Shown here piece by piece: positions 35,598 through 44,987 of a stretch of DNA of 64,000 nucleotides. The stretch is from Mesorhizobium amorphae CCNWGS0123 (lineage in GTDB: Bacteria; Pseudomonadota; Alphaproteobacteria; Rhizobiales; Rhizobiaceae). A program made the position numbers and the translations under genes. The DNA lies in contig NZ_CP015318.1 of NCBI RefSeq assembly GCF_001686985.1, positions 1,548,001-1,612,000 of the forward strand. The letters run 5' to 3'. The notes under the pieces are model-generated. The model had not been told where the DNA came from and made no database searches. It was given only the letters and a program-made list of their open reading frames with translations. Position 1 is the stretch's first letter. Every line of letters begins with the position of its first letter.

Positions 35598-37235
35598 ATG
35601 ATGCTGGAAAAGTTTGCTCTACGCTCACGCGCATTGCTTGCAGGTGCCGCACTGTCCGCGCTGCTCGTAGCACCCGCGTTTGCCGTCACCCCCGCCGACA
35701 CGCTGGTCGAAGGTTTCGCCATCGACGACATCATCTCCATGGATCCGGGCGAGGCGTTCGAGCTGTCGACCGCGGAGGTCACCGGCAACACCTATGACCT
35801 GCTGGTTCGCCTCGATCTCAGCGACACCTCCAAGGTCAAGGGCGACCTCGCCGAAAGCTGGACCGTTTCCGACGACGGCCTGACCTACACGTTCAAACTC
35901 AAGCCCGGCCTGAAATTCGCTTCGGGCAATCCGATCACGGCGGCCGATGTCGCCTATTCCTTCGAGCGCGCCGTCAAGCTGGACAAGAGCCCGGCCTTCA
36001 TCATCAGTCAGTTCGGCATCAGCGGCGACAATGTCGCCGAGAAGGCCAAGGCCGTCGACGACACCACCTTCCAGTTCACCGTCGACAAGGCCTATGCGCC
36101 GAGCTTCGTGCTGAATTGCCTGTCGGCCACTGTCGCCTCGGTTGTCGACGCCAAGCTGGTCAAGGAACATGTCGCGGCGGTGACACCGAGCGCCGACTAC
36201 AAATGGGACAATGACTTTGGCAATGCCTGGCTGAAGACCGGCTATGCCGGCTCCGGCCAGTTCAAGCTGCGCGAATGGCGTGCCAACGAAGCCGTCGTCA
36301 TGGAGCGCAATGACAATTACTTCGGCGAAAAGGCCAAGCTCGCCCGCGTCATCTACCGCAACATGAAGGAAAGCTCGGCGCAGCGCCTGGCGCTGGAGGC
36401 CGGCGACATCGACGTTGCCCGCAACCTCGAGCCGAACGATCTCGACGCCATCGCCAAGAACGCCGATCTGACAACCACCAGCGCGCCCAAGGGCACGGTC
36501 TACTACATCAGCCTCAACCAGAAAAACCCCAACCTCGCCAAGCCCGAGGTCCGCCAGGCCTTCAAATATCTGGTCGACTATGACGCGCTGAGCACGACCA
36601 TCCTCAAGGGCATTGGCGAGATCCACCAATCCTTCCTGCCCAAGGGCGACCTTGGCGCCATCGACGAGAATCCGTTCAAGTTCGACGTCGCCAAGGCCAA
36701 GGAACTGCTGGCGAAGGCCGGGCTGGCGGACGGCTTCAGCGTCACCATGGACGTGCGCACCGGCCAGCCGACGACCGGCATGGCGGAATCGATCCAGCAG
36801 ACGCTGGGCCAGGCAGGCATCAAGCTGGAGATCATCCCCGGCGACGGCAAGCAGACGCTGACCAAGTACCGCGCCCGCAACCACGACATTTATATCGGCC
36901 AGTGGGGGCAGGACTATTTCGATCCGAACTCCAACGCCCAGACCTTTGCCTCGAACCCCGACAATTCGGATGAGGGCAAGACCAAGACGCTGGCCTGGCG
37001 CAATGCCTGGGACATTCCGGACCTGACCAAGCAAACCGAAGCCGCTCTGCTCGAGAAGGATTCGGCCAAGCGCGCCGACATGTACAAGGATCTGCAGAAG
37101 ACGATCCTCGACACCAGCCCTTTCGTCGTCATCCACCAGCAGCTGGAGGTGGCCGGCCTGCGCAAGAACCTCAAGGGATTTGCGCTCGGGCCGAGCTTTG
37201 ACTCCAACTTCGTCGGTTCGGTCTCAAAGGAGTGA
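35598..37235 (+). CDS. Peptide-type ABC transporter substrate-binding protein
   Basis: The 545-residue family 5 periplasmic protein has a Sec signal peptide (ALLAGAALSALLVAPAFA). Typical segments include SWTVSDDGLTYTFKLKPGLKF and NPITAADVAYSFERAV. The start at the double ATG 35598/35601 has CAGGGA upstream. It is the first gene of a five-gene ABC unit (35598-40814). Ligands may be peptides or other small polar compounds; the sequence does not decide. Confidence 0.9.
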   Translation: MMLEKFALRSRALLAGAALSALLVAPAFAVTPADTLVEGFAIDDIISMDPGEAFELSTAEVTGNTYDLLVRLDLSDTSKVKGDLAESWTVSDDGLTYTFKLKPGLKFASGNPITAADVAYSFERAVKLDKSPAFIISQFGISGDNVAEKAKAVDDTTFQFTVDKAYAPSFVLNCLSATVASVVDAKLVKEHVAAVTPSADYKWDNDFGNAWLKTGYAGSGQFKLREWRANEAVVMERNDNYFGEKAKLARVIYRNMKESSAQRLALEAGDIDVARNLEPNDLDAIAKNADLTTTSAPKGTVYYISLNQKNPNLAKPEVRQAFKYLVDYDALSTTILKGIGEIHQSFLPKGDLGAIDENPFKFDVAKAKELLAKAGLADGFSVTMDVRTGQPTTGMAESIQQTLGQAGIKLEIIPGDGKQTLTKYRARNHDIYIGQWGQDYFDPNSNAQTFASNPDNSDEGKTKTLAWRNAWDIPDLTKQTEAALLEKDSAKRADMYKDLQKTILDTSPFVVIHQQLEVAGLRKNLKGFALGPSFDSNFVGSVSKE

Positions 37236-37253
37236 TGCCGGCGGACGCGCCGC

Positions 37254-38321
37254 ATGAGCGCGGCTGAAAACCAGGTGGCGGCAAGGCGCGGCAGTGCCCG
37301 TGCCGTCACTGTTCTGTCAGCGATTGGCCGCTTCCTGGTCATCGCGATCACGACCTATCTCGGTCTTCTCGCGGTGACCTTCTTCATCGGCCGCGTCATC
37401 CCGATCGATCCGGTGCTGGCGGTGCTGGGCGACCGGGCGCCGGCCAACGTGGTCGAGCGCACGCGCCGCGAGATGGGGCTCGACCTGCCGTTGATCGAGC
37501 AGTTCTACATCTACGTGAAAGGCGCGCTGAACGGCAATTTCGGCACCTCGGTGCTGACCACCAACCCGGTGATGACCGACATCCGCCGCGCCTTTCCGGC
37601 GACCATCGAACTGGCGACTCTCGGCACGCTGATCGGCTCGGTCATCGGCGTGCCACTGGGCGTGCTGGCAGCAGTCCGGCGCGGTAGCCTCATCGACCAG
37701 ATCGTGCGCATCATTGGCCTGATCGGCTATTCCGTGCCGATCTTCTGGCTCGGTTTGCTGGGTCTCGTTCTGTTCTACGCCAAGCTGCAATGGGTCGCTT
37801 TCCCGGCGCGGCTCGACGTCGTCTACGAATACACGTTCACGCCGATCACCGGCTTCTACCTTCTCGACGCGGCGATGCAGGGGCAATGGGATGTCTTCTA
37901 CGACGCCTTTCGCCACATCATCCTGCCGGCCTCGTTGCTCGGTTACTTCTCGCTCGCCTATATCAGCCGCATGACGCGCTCCTTCATGCTGAACGAGCTT
38001 TCGCAGGAATACATCGTCGCCGCGCGCGCCAAGGGCCTGTCGGAACGGCGCATCATCTGGGCTCACGCGCTGCGCAATGCCGCGGTGCCGATGGTCACCG
38101 TGATCGCGCTTTCCTATGCCGGACTGCTCGAAGGCTCGGTGCTGACCGAAACGGTGTTCTCGTGGCCGGGCATCGGCCTCTACATCACCAATTCGCTGCA
38201 GAATGCCGACATGAACGCCGTGCTCGGCGGCACCATCGTCATCGGCTCGGTCTTCATCGCCATCAACCTTCTCTCCGACCTGCTCTACCGGGTGCTCGAT
38301 CCAAGGACCAAGGCAGGATGA
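37254..38321 (+). CDS. ABC transporter permease (DppB type)
   Basis: The 355-residue inner-membrane protein has about six hydrophobic segments. The EAA loop is in [20 protein letters not shown] (about residues 250-269), followed by LLEGSVLTETVFSWPGIG. It has the long first periplasmic loop of DppB/OppB-like permeases. It follows the binding-protein gene by 18 bases and overlaps the next permease start (ATGA). Confidence 0.92.
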   Translation: MSAAENQVAARRGSARAVTVLSAIGRFLVIAITTYLGLLAVTFFIGRVIPIDPVLAVLGDRAPANVVERTRREMGLDLPLIEQFYIYVKGALNGNFGTSVLTTNPVMTDIRRAFPATIELATLGTLIGSVIGVPLGVLAAVRRGSLIDQIVRIIGLIGYSVPIFWLGLLGLVLFYAKLQWVAFPARLDVVYEYTFTPITGFYLLDAAMQGQWDVFYDAFRHIILPASLLGYFSLAYISRMTRSFMLNELSQEYIVAARAKGLSERRIIWAHALRNAAVPMVTVIALSYAGLLEGSVLTETVFSWPGIGLYITNSLQNADMNAVLGGTIVIGSVFIAINLLSDLLYRVLDPRTKAG

Positions 38322-39238
38322 GCGCGGAAACAATCCAGACCCGCCGCGACTGGCTGCTCAGCGATCGGCCGGCTTCGCGCATGCAGGCAAGGCTCGGCCG
38401 CGCCTATGTGGCCTGGCGGCGCTTTTCCGCCAACCGGTTGGCATTTGTCGGCCTGCTCATCATCATCGGCCTGCTGGTGGTCGCCGCCTTCGCCGACGTG
38501 CTGGCGCCCTATTCGCCGACCATCGGCGACCTCAAGGGCTCGCGGCTCTTGGCACCAAGTGCCGCGCATTGGTTCGGCACCGACGATCTCGGCCGCGACA
38601 TCTATTCGCGTATCATCTATGGCTCGCGCTGGACGCTCTACGTCGTCATTCTCGTCGCTGTCATCGCAGCGCCCATCGGCCTGCTGGTCGGCACCGTCGC
38701 CGGCTATGCTGGTGGCTGGACCGATGCCATCCTGATGCGCATCACCGACATCTTCCTCGCCTTCCCGAAGCTGATCCTGGCGCTGGCCTTCGTCGCGGCC
38801 CTTGGCCCCGGCATCGAGAATGCGGTGCTGGCCATCGCCATCACCTCCTGGCCACCTTACGCCCGCATCGCGCGCGCCGAGACGCTGACGGTGCGCAATT
38901 CCGATTACATCAAGGCGGTGCAATTGATGGGCGCCTCGCCGTTCCGCATCGTGCTGCGCCACATCATGCCGCTCTGCATCTCCTCGCTGATCATCCGGGT
39001 GACGCTCGACATGGCCGGCATCATCCTCACCGCAGCCGGTCTCGGCTTCCTCGGCCTCGGCGCACAGCCGCCGCTGCCGGAATGGGGCGCCATGATCGCA
39101 TCCGGCCGCCGTTTCGTGCTCGACCAATGGTGGGTCGCCGGCGCGCCGGGCTTCGCCATCCTCATCGTCAGCCTCGGCTTCAACCTGCTCGGCGACGGCC
39201 TGCGCGACGCGCTCGATCCAAGGAGTGGTGACCAATGA
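38318..39238 (+). CDS. ABC transporter permease (DppC type)
   Basis: This 306-residue partner permease has an N-terminal segment (FVGLLIIIGLLVVAAFADVLAPYSP), the signature FGTDDLGRDIYSRIIYG, and the EAA loop DYIKAVQLMGASPFRIVLRH. It ends ALDPRSGDQ as usual for DppC-like proteins. It overlaps both neighbours by four bases (ATGA), showing translational coupling. Confidence 0.92.
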   Translation: MSAETIQTRRDWLLSDRPASRMQARLGRAYVAWRRFSANRLAFVGLLIIIGLLVVAAFADVLAPYSPTIGDLKGSRLLAPSAAHWFGTDDLGRDIYSRIIYGSRWTLYVVILVAVIAAPIGLLVGTVAGYAGGWTDAILMRITDIFLAFPKLILALAFVAALGPGIENAVLAIAITSWPPYARIARAETLTVRNSDYIKAVQLMGASPFRIVLRHIMPLCISSLIIRVTLDMAGIILTAAGLGFLGLGAQPPLPEWGAMIASGRRFVLDQWWVAGAPGFAILIVSLGFNLLGDGLRDALDPRSGDQ

Positions 39239-40071
39239 GCGGCACGCTTCTCGAAGTCGACGACCTGCGCGTCAACTTCCCGACCCGGACCGGCCTGGTC
39301 CAGGCGGTGCGCGGCGTTTCCTTCTCGCTCGGCCGCGAGCGGCTCGGCATCGTCGGCGAGAGCGGCTCCGGCAAGTCGCAGACCGGCCGCGCCATCATGG
39401 GCTTGACGCCGCCGCAGGCCGAGGTGACGGCGAAAAAACTAGCCTTCGACGGCATCGATCTGCTGGCGGCGCCGGCTCGCCAACGCCGGGCGCTGCGCGG
39501 CAAACGCATCGCCATGATCCTGCAGGATCCGAAATATTCGCTCGACCCGGTGATGAGCATCGGCCGCCAGATCGTCGAGACGCTGCGCACGCATGAGAAG
39601 GTCGGAAAGGCCGAAGCGCGCGACCGCGCGCTCGCCATGCTGGAGGCGGTGCAGATCCGCGATCCCGCCCGCGTCTTCGACCTGCACCCGCATGAGGTCT
39701 CGGGCGGCATGGGCCAGCGCGCCATGATCGCCATGATGCTGATCGCTGGCCCCGAGATGATGATCGCCGACGAGCCGACCTCGGCGCTCGACGTCACCGT
39801 GCAGCTCGACGTGCTCGGCATCCTCGACAAGCTGGTCAGCGAACGCGGCATGGGGCTGATCTTCATTTCGCATGATCTGCGCCTGGTCTCCTCCTTCTGC
39901 GACCGGGTCATCGTCATGTATGCCGGCAAGGTGGTCGAGCAGCTCAAGGCGTCGGAACTCCGCGACGCCCAGCATCCCTATACGCGTGGCCTGCTCAACT
40001 GCATGCCGAGGATTGGCTTCGAACGCCACCCGCTGCCGGTGCTCGACCGCAAGCCGGAGTGGGCGGCATGA
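39235..40071 (+). CDS. ABC transporter ATP-binding protein (DppD type)
   Basis: The 278-residue ATPase has Walker [12 protein letters not shown] and signature VSGGMGQRA, with Met in place of the usual Gln. Walker B is MMIADEP and the switch is ISHD. The C-terminal HPYTRGLLNCMPR is typical of oligopeptide ATPases, although the cysteine-rich iron-sulfur tail of some DppD proteins is missing. It overlaps the next ATPase gene by four bases. Confidence 0.92.
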   Translation: MSGTLLEVDDLRVNFPTRTGLVQAVRGVSFSLGRERLGIVGESGSGKSQTGRAIMGLTPPQAEVTAKKLAFDGIDLLAAPARQRRALRGKRIAMILQDPKYSLDPVMSIGRQIVETLRTHEKVGKAEARDRALAMLEAVQIRDPARVFDLHPHEVSGGMGQRAMIAMMLIAGPEMMIADEPTSALDVTVQLDVLGILDKLVSERGMGLIFISHDLRLVSSFCDRVIVMYAGKVVEQLKASELRDAQHPYTRGLLNCMPRIGFERHPLPVLDRKPEWAA

Positions 40072-40814
40072 ATGCGGCGCTTTCCATCGACGGACTGGAG
40101 GTGGTGTTCGACCGCTTTCGCGCGCTGAAGGGCGTCAGCCTCGAAGTCAAATCAGGCGACTCCTACGGGCTGGTCGGCGAGAGCGGTTCCGGCAAGTCGA
40201 CGCTGCTGAAAGCCATCGCCGGGCTGGCGCCCGCCGCATCCGGAACCATCGCCGTCAACGGCAAGACGCTGGGCACGCGCCGCGACAAGGCCTTCTACCG
40301 CGAGGTGCAGATGGTCTTCCAGGACCCCTATGGCTCGCTGCACCCGCGCCAGACGGTCGACCGCCTGCTGCAGGAGCCGCTCGCCATCCACGGTTTTGCC
40401 GATGGCGAAAAGCGCATTCAGCGCGCGCTCGACGAGGTGGGCCTCGGAACCGGTTTCCGCTTCCGCTATGCGCACCAGCTTTCCGGCGGCCAGCGCCAGC
40501 GCGTGGCGATTGCGCGCGCGCTCATCCTCGAACCCTCGATCCTGCTGCTCGACGAGCCGACTTCGGCGCTCGACGCCTCCGTGCAGGCCGAAGTGCTCAA
40601 CCTGCTGGAAGAGATCCGGCGGCGGCGCAAGCTCACCTTCCTGATGGTCAGCCACGACCTCGCCATCGTCACCCACATGTGCGAGCGGCTGATGGTGATG
40701 CAGAACGGCGAAGCGGTGGAGAACCTCACGGCGAGCCAGCTTATCGGCCACCGCGTGACCAAGGATTACACGCGCAACCTACTCAGGGCCTCAGAGGGGT
40801 TTGTGAGGGGGTAG
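40068..40814 (+). CDS. ABC transporter ATP-binding protein (DppF type)
   Basis: The 248-residue second ATPase has Walker [10 protein letters not shown], signature LSGGQRQR, Walker B ILLLDEP and switch VSHD. It ends the five-gene transporter unit. The stop lies four bases before the end of the convergent RND pump gene, so the two units meet tail to tail with almost no space and no visible terminator. Confidence 0.92.
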   Translation: MNAALSIDGLEVVFDRFRALKGVSLEVKSGDSYGLVGESGSGKSTLLKAIAGLAPAASGTIAVNGKTLGTRRDKAFYREVQMVFQDPYGSLHPRQTVDRLLQEPLAIHGFADGEKRIQRALDEVGLGTGFRFRYAHQLSGGQRQRVAIARALILEPSILLLDEPTSALDASVQAEVLNLLEEIRRRRKLTFLMVSHDLAIVTHMCERLMVMQNGEAVENLTASQLIGHRVTKDYTRNLLRASEGFVRG

Positions 40815-40818
40815 CTTT

Positions 40819-43800
40819 CTATGCCGCTCCACTCTCCGCCAGCGCTTCGCCTTGCGCACTATCCCGTTTCGGTTCCTTGATCCTGAACCACGTCACATAA
40901 AGCGCCGGCAGGAACAGCAGCGTGATCGCGGTGCCGGCGATGATGCCGCCCATCATGGCGTAGGCCATCGGTCCCCAGAATACTTCGCGCGCGATCGGGA
41001 TCAGTGCCAGGCTGGCGGCGGCAGCCGTCAGCGCGATCGGCCGCATGCGGTGTTCGGTCGCCTCGATGACGGCCGCCCAGCGGTCCTTGCCCTCGGCGAC
41101 GAGGTCTTCGATCTGCACGATCAGGATGACCGAGTTGCGGATCAGGATGCCGATCAGCGCCAGCACGCCGAGGATGGCGACGAAACCGAGCGGCGCGCCG
41201 CTGGGCATCAGTGCGGCCACCACGCCGATCAGGCCGAGCGGTGCCACCGCCACCACCAAAAACAGGCGCTGGAAGCTCTGCAGCTGGATCATCAGGATCG
41301 TCGCCATGACAAACAGCATCAGCGGCACGACAGCGGCGATCGGCCCCTGGCTTTTGGCGCTTTCCTCGACCGCGCCGGCGGTTTCGACGGAATAGCCCGG
41401 TGGCAGCTTGGCGATGAAGGCATCGACCGACGGCTTCAGCTCATTGACGACGGTGGCGGGCAGCACGTCACCGACCAGCCCGGCACGCACTGTAATCGTC
41501 GGGATGCGGTCGCGGCGCCATACCGTCGGCTGTTCGAGTTCGTAGCGGAAGTTCGCCACCGCCGCGAGCGGGATCGACTCGCCGGTCCCGGTCGGCAGCT
41601 GCATGTTCTGCAGCGTCCCGATCGAGCCGCGCTCGGCCTCGCGTGAGCGGGCCACGACATTGATCAGGTAGGTGGCGTCGCGCACCTGGGTGATGGTGAC
41701 GCCGCCGACCGTGCTGTTCAGCGCGCTGGCGATGTCCGAGGAGGTGATGCCGAGCTGGCGCGCCTTGTCCTGCAGCACATCGACCCTGAGCACCCGCTGC
41801 GGCTCGTTCCAGTCGAAGGTAGGCGCTGCCAGCTTCGGATTGGCGGAAATGATGCCGGCAAACTGCTGCGCCAGGTCCCGCACCGTCTGGATGTCCGGAC
41901 CGCCGACGCGGTACTGCACCGGGCGTCCGACCGGCGGCCCGAGTTCCAGCGGTTTGACGAAGGCGTCGGTGCCGACGAACTCCTCGCGCAGCAGCTTTTC
42001 CAGCGCCGGCTTGACCCGGTTGCGGGCCTCGATGCTCTTGGTGACGATGACGGTCTGGCCGAAATAGGGATTGGCCGGCTGCACGTCGTAGGCGAGCAGG
42101 AAGCGCACCGCGCCCTGGCCGATATAGGAGCTGAAATGCTCGATATCGGGATTTCCGGCCAAGGCGCGCCCTTCGAAGCGTTCGATCTGGTCGCGGGTCT
42201 CGGCGATCGATGAGTTCTGCGGCAGGTTCCAGTCGACGACCAGCTCCGGCCGGTCCGACGGCGGGAAGAATTGCTGCTGGACCAGGCCGAAGCCGGCGAT
42301 CGAGGCCGCGAACAACAGCACCGTGGCGAAGATGGTCAGCCAGTGATGGCGCACGGAGCCGACAAGCACACGCCGGAACAGTGAAGTAAAGCGGCCAGGC
42401 TGGTCGTGATGCTTGGCCTTCATCGTCGCCGGCAGGATGGTGACGCCGAGCAGCGGCGCGAACAGCACCGCCACGATCCATGACACCAGCAGCGACACGG
42501 CGATGACGACGAACAGGGTGAAGGTGTATTCGCCGGCGGCGCTGTTGTTGAGGCCGATCGGGATGAAGCCGGCCACCGTCACCAGCGTGCCGGTCAGCAT
42601 CGGGAAGGCGGTCGAGGTGTAGACATAGGTCGCCGCCTTGCGCAGATTGTCGCCGACCTCCAGCCGCGCCACCATCATCTCGACCGCGATCATCGCATCG
42701 TCGACCAGAAGGCCGAGCGCGATGATCAGCGCGCCCAGCGAAATGCGCTGCAGCGAGATGCCGAGATAGGCCATGACCGTGAAGGTGATGGCCAGCACCA
42801 GCGGGATCGACAGCGCCACGACGAAGCCGGCACGCATGCCGAGGCTGATGAAGGACACCGCCAGCACGATGGCCACCGCCTCGAACAAGGCGCGCGTGAA
42901 ACCGGAAACCGCTTCCTCGACGATCACCGGCTGGTCAGCGACCAGATGCACACCGACGCCGACCGGCAGGTCGGCCAGCACCTTGTTCATCTCCTCGTGC
43001 AGGGCTTCGCCGAACTGCAGCAGATTGGCATTCGGCTTCATGCCGATGGCAAGCCCGATCGCATCCTGGCCGTTGAAGCGGAACAGCGCCGTCGGCGGAT
43101 CGATATAGCCGCGCCTGATCGTCGCCACATCGCTCAGCCGGAAGAAGCGGTCGTTGACGCGCAGATTGATGGCGCGCAGGCTCTCTTCCGAGGTGAACTG
43201 GCCGCCGACGCGCACGCTGATGCGCTCCGGCCCGGACTGGATGACGCCGGACGGCGTGATTGCGTTCTGCGCCTGCAGGCTGGCCACGATCGCCTGCTGG
43301 TTGAGGCCGAGTGCCGCGATCTGGCGGGTCGAGAATTCGAGGTAGATCGCTTCGTCCTGGGCGCCGACCAGGTCGACCTTGCCGGCGTTCGGCACAGTCA
43401 GGATCTGGGTCCTGACATCCTCGGCATAGTCGCGCAGCTGGCGCGGCGTCAGCCCATCGGCGGTGAAGGCGTAGATGTTTCCGTAGACGTCGCCGAAGCG
43501 GTCGTTGAAGAACGGGCCTTGCACGCCTTGCGGAAACTGCGCCCAGATGTCGTTGACCATGTTGCGCACCTGAATCCAGGTCGGCACCACATCGCGCGCC
43601 TTGGTGGTGTCCTTCAGGTTGACGAAGATAACGGTCTTGCCCGCAGTGGTGACCGAGCGGGTGAAGTCGAGGCTGTCCAGTTCCTCGAGCTTCTTCTCGA
43701 TACGGTCGGTCACCTGCGTCACCGTCTCGTTGACCGATGCGCCGGGCCAGTTGGCCTGGATGAGCATGGTCTTGATGGTGAAGGCGGGGTCTTCCTCGCG

Positions 43801-43908
43801 GCCGAGATTGAGGTAGGCAAAGACGCCGGCCACGACGAAGACCAGCATGAAATACCACACCAGCGAGCGATGGTTTAGCGCCCAGTCGGAGAGGTTGAAG
43901 CCCTTCAT
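40819..43908 (-). CDS. RND-type multidrug efflux permease
   Basis: The 1029-residue protein is an AcrB-like inner-membrane pump. It has a first membrane segment at 12-32, a large periplasmic domain, a cluster of segments with the proton-relay pair in GLLVDDAMIAVEM (about 400-412), a second periplasmic domain, and a closing cluster with GILIRNSVILIVQIED. Length is normal. The ATG at 43908 overlaps the stop of the upstream adaptor gene. It is the last of three genes read leftward. It probably exports hydrophobic compounds; the substrate is unknown. Confidence 0.92.
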   Translation of the reverse strand: MKGFNLSDWALNHRSLVWYFMLVFVVAGVFAYLNLGREEDPAFTIKTMLIQANWPGASVNETVTQVTDRIEKKLEELDSLDFTRSVTTAGKTVIFVNLKDTTKARDVVPTWIQVRNMVNDIWAQFPQGVQGPFFNDRFGDVYGNIYAFTADGLTPRQLRDYAEDVRTQILTVPNAGKVDLVGAQDEAIYLEFSTRQIAALGLNQQAIVASLQAQNAITPSGVIQSGPERISVRVGGQFTSEESLRAINLRVNDRFFRLSDVATIRRGYIDPPTALFRFNGQDAIGLAIGMKPNANLLQFGEALHEEMNKVLADLPVGVGVHLVADQPVIVEEAVSGFTRALFEAVAIVLAVSFISLGMRAGFVVALSIPLVLAITFTVMAYLGISLQRISLGALIIALGLLVDDAMIAVEMMVARLEVGDNLRKAATYVYTSTAFPMLTGTLVTVAGFIPIGLNNSAAGEYTFTLFVVIAVSLLVSWIVAVLFAPLLGVTILPATMKAKHHDQPGRFTSLFRRVLVGSVRHHWLTIFATVLLFAASIAGFGLVQQQFFPPSDRPELVVDWNLPQNSSIAETRDQIERFEGRALAGNPDIEHFSSYIGQGAVRFLLAYDVQPANPYFGQTVIVTKSIEARNRVKPALEKLLREEFVGTDAFVKPLELGPPVGRPVQYRVGGPDIQTVRDLAQQFAGIISANPKLAAPTFDWNEPQRVLRVDVLQDKARQLGITSSDIASALNSTVGGVTITQVRDATYLINVVARSREAERGSIGTLQNMQLPTGTGESIPLAAVANFRYELEQPTVWRRDRIPTITVRAGLVGDVLPATVVNELKPSVDAFIAKLPPGYSVETAGAVEESAKSQGPIAAVVPLMLFVMATILMIQLQSFQRLFLVVAVAPLGLIGVVAALMPSGAPLGFVAILGVLALIGILIRNSVILIVQIEDLVAEGKDRWAAVIEATEHRMRPIALTAAAASLALIPIAREVFWGPMAYAMMGGIIAGTAITLLFLPALYVTWFRIKEPKRDSAQGEALAESGAA

Positions 43909-44987
43909 GTGGCCCCTCCTTGCGGGATCTTGACCTTCTGGCCCTCGGTAAGGCTGTGGACGCCGGCGGTGACGACGCGCATCCCGGCTTCGAGCCCCTC
44001 GGCGACGGTGAAGGAAGCGGCGCCCTTGGCGGCGACCTTGATATCTCGCGCACTTACGCTCGACGTCTTCTCGTCGACGATCCACACCTTCTCGGCACCA
44101 TTCTTTTCGAGCAGCGCCGACAGCGGCAATTCGATCGTCGGCGCGACCTTGGCCATGCGTGTCGCCGTCACCGTCGAACCCAGCCTGAAAGCCTGCGGCG
44201 GATCGGTGAGCGTCAGCCGGACGCGGCGGGTGCGGGTCGAGCCCTCGGCCTGTGGCGCGATCTCGCGCAGCTTGGCTTCGGTCCGGATGGTTGGCAGCGA
44301 TTGCAGGATGACCTGGAACGGCGTGCCGGCCGAGAGGTCGCCGGTCAATCGGTCGGGAATGTCGACCACAGCTTCGCGCAGGTCCGAGCGCGCCACGGTG
44401 ACGACCGTCTGGCCCGGCGAGACCGTCTGGCCGACCTCGGCGCCGACAGCGGTGACGACGCCGTCGAAGTCCGAGAACAGCCGCGCATAGCCAAGCTGCT
44501 CCTGCGATTTGGCGAGTGCCGCCTTGGCCCGCTCGACGCCGGCCTCCGCCGCTCGCCTCGCCTGCTGCGCGGCATCGAACACGGCTTGCGAGGTATTGGC
44601 CGAGGCAAGCAGCTGCCGTTGCCGTTCCTCGCCGGCGGCGGCGTTGGCGAATTGCGCCTCGGCGTTGGAAAGCTCCGCCCCGGCGGCCTGGAGGGCCAGC
44701 TCCAGCGCCGTCGGATCGAGTGTGGCGATCGTCGTTCCCTTGCTGACGATGTCGCCGACCTTGACGTCGCGCGAGACGACCCGGCCGAGCAGCCGGAAGG
44801 CAAGGTCGGCGCTGAATTGCGGCTCGACCGAGCCGGCGAAGCCGAAAGTCTCGACGGTCTTCGGTTCGACGACCATCGACAGCACCGGCCGGATGATCTC
44901 GGGCGGCGGCTTCTCTTCCGATTGCGAGCAGGCGGCGAGCCACGCAAACAGGGCAGGCGCAAGCAGGATGCGTGGCAGCCGGTTCAT
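43905..44987 (-). CDS. RND efflux periplasmic adaptor lipoprotein (second of two)
   Basis: The 360-residue membrane-fusion protein has a lipobox (FAWLAAC). It has a lipoyl half near 55-95 (GRVVSRDVKVGDIVSKGTTIATLD), an alpha-hairpin with many Ala/Glu/Arg (about 100-165), the other lipoyl half (FSDFDGVVTAVGAEVGQTV), and beta-barrel domains. It links the pump to an outer-membrane channel. It overlaps both neighbours by four bases. Sequence differs clearly from the adaptor at 44984-46120. Confidence 0.9.
   Translation of the reverse strand: MNRLPRILLAPALFAWLAACSQSEEKPPPEIIRPVLSMVVEPKTVETFGFAGSVEPQFSADLAFRLLGRVVSRDVKVGDIVSKGTTIATLDPTALELALQAAGAELSNAEAQFANAAAGEERQRQLLASANTSQAVFDAAQQARRAAEAGVERAKAALAKSQEQLGYARLFSDFDGVVTAVGAEVGQTVSPGQTVVTVARSDLREAVVDIPDRLTGDLSAGTPFQVILQSLPTIRTEAKLREIAPQAEGSTRTRRVRLTLTDPPQAFRLGSTVTATRMAKVAPTIELPLSALLEKNGAEKVWIVDEKTSSVSARDIKVAAKGAASFTVAEGLEAGMRVVTAGVHSLTEGQKVKIPQGGAT

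Noticed and set aside
43909..44943. Long open extension in front of the RND pump, giving a possible 1374-residue protein
   Set aside because: It overlaps the adaptor gene in another frame and has no protein-like pattern; the pump begins at the typical MKGFNLSDWALNHRS at 43908.
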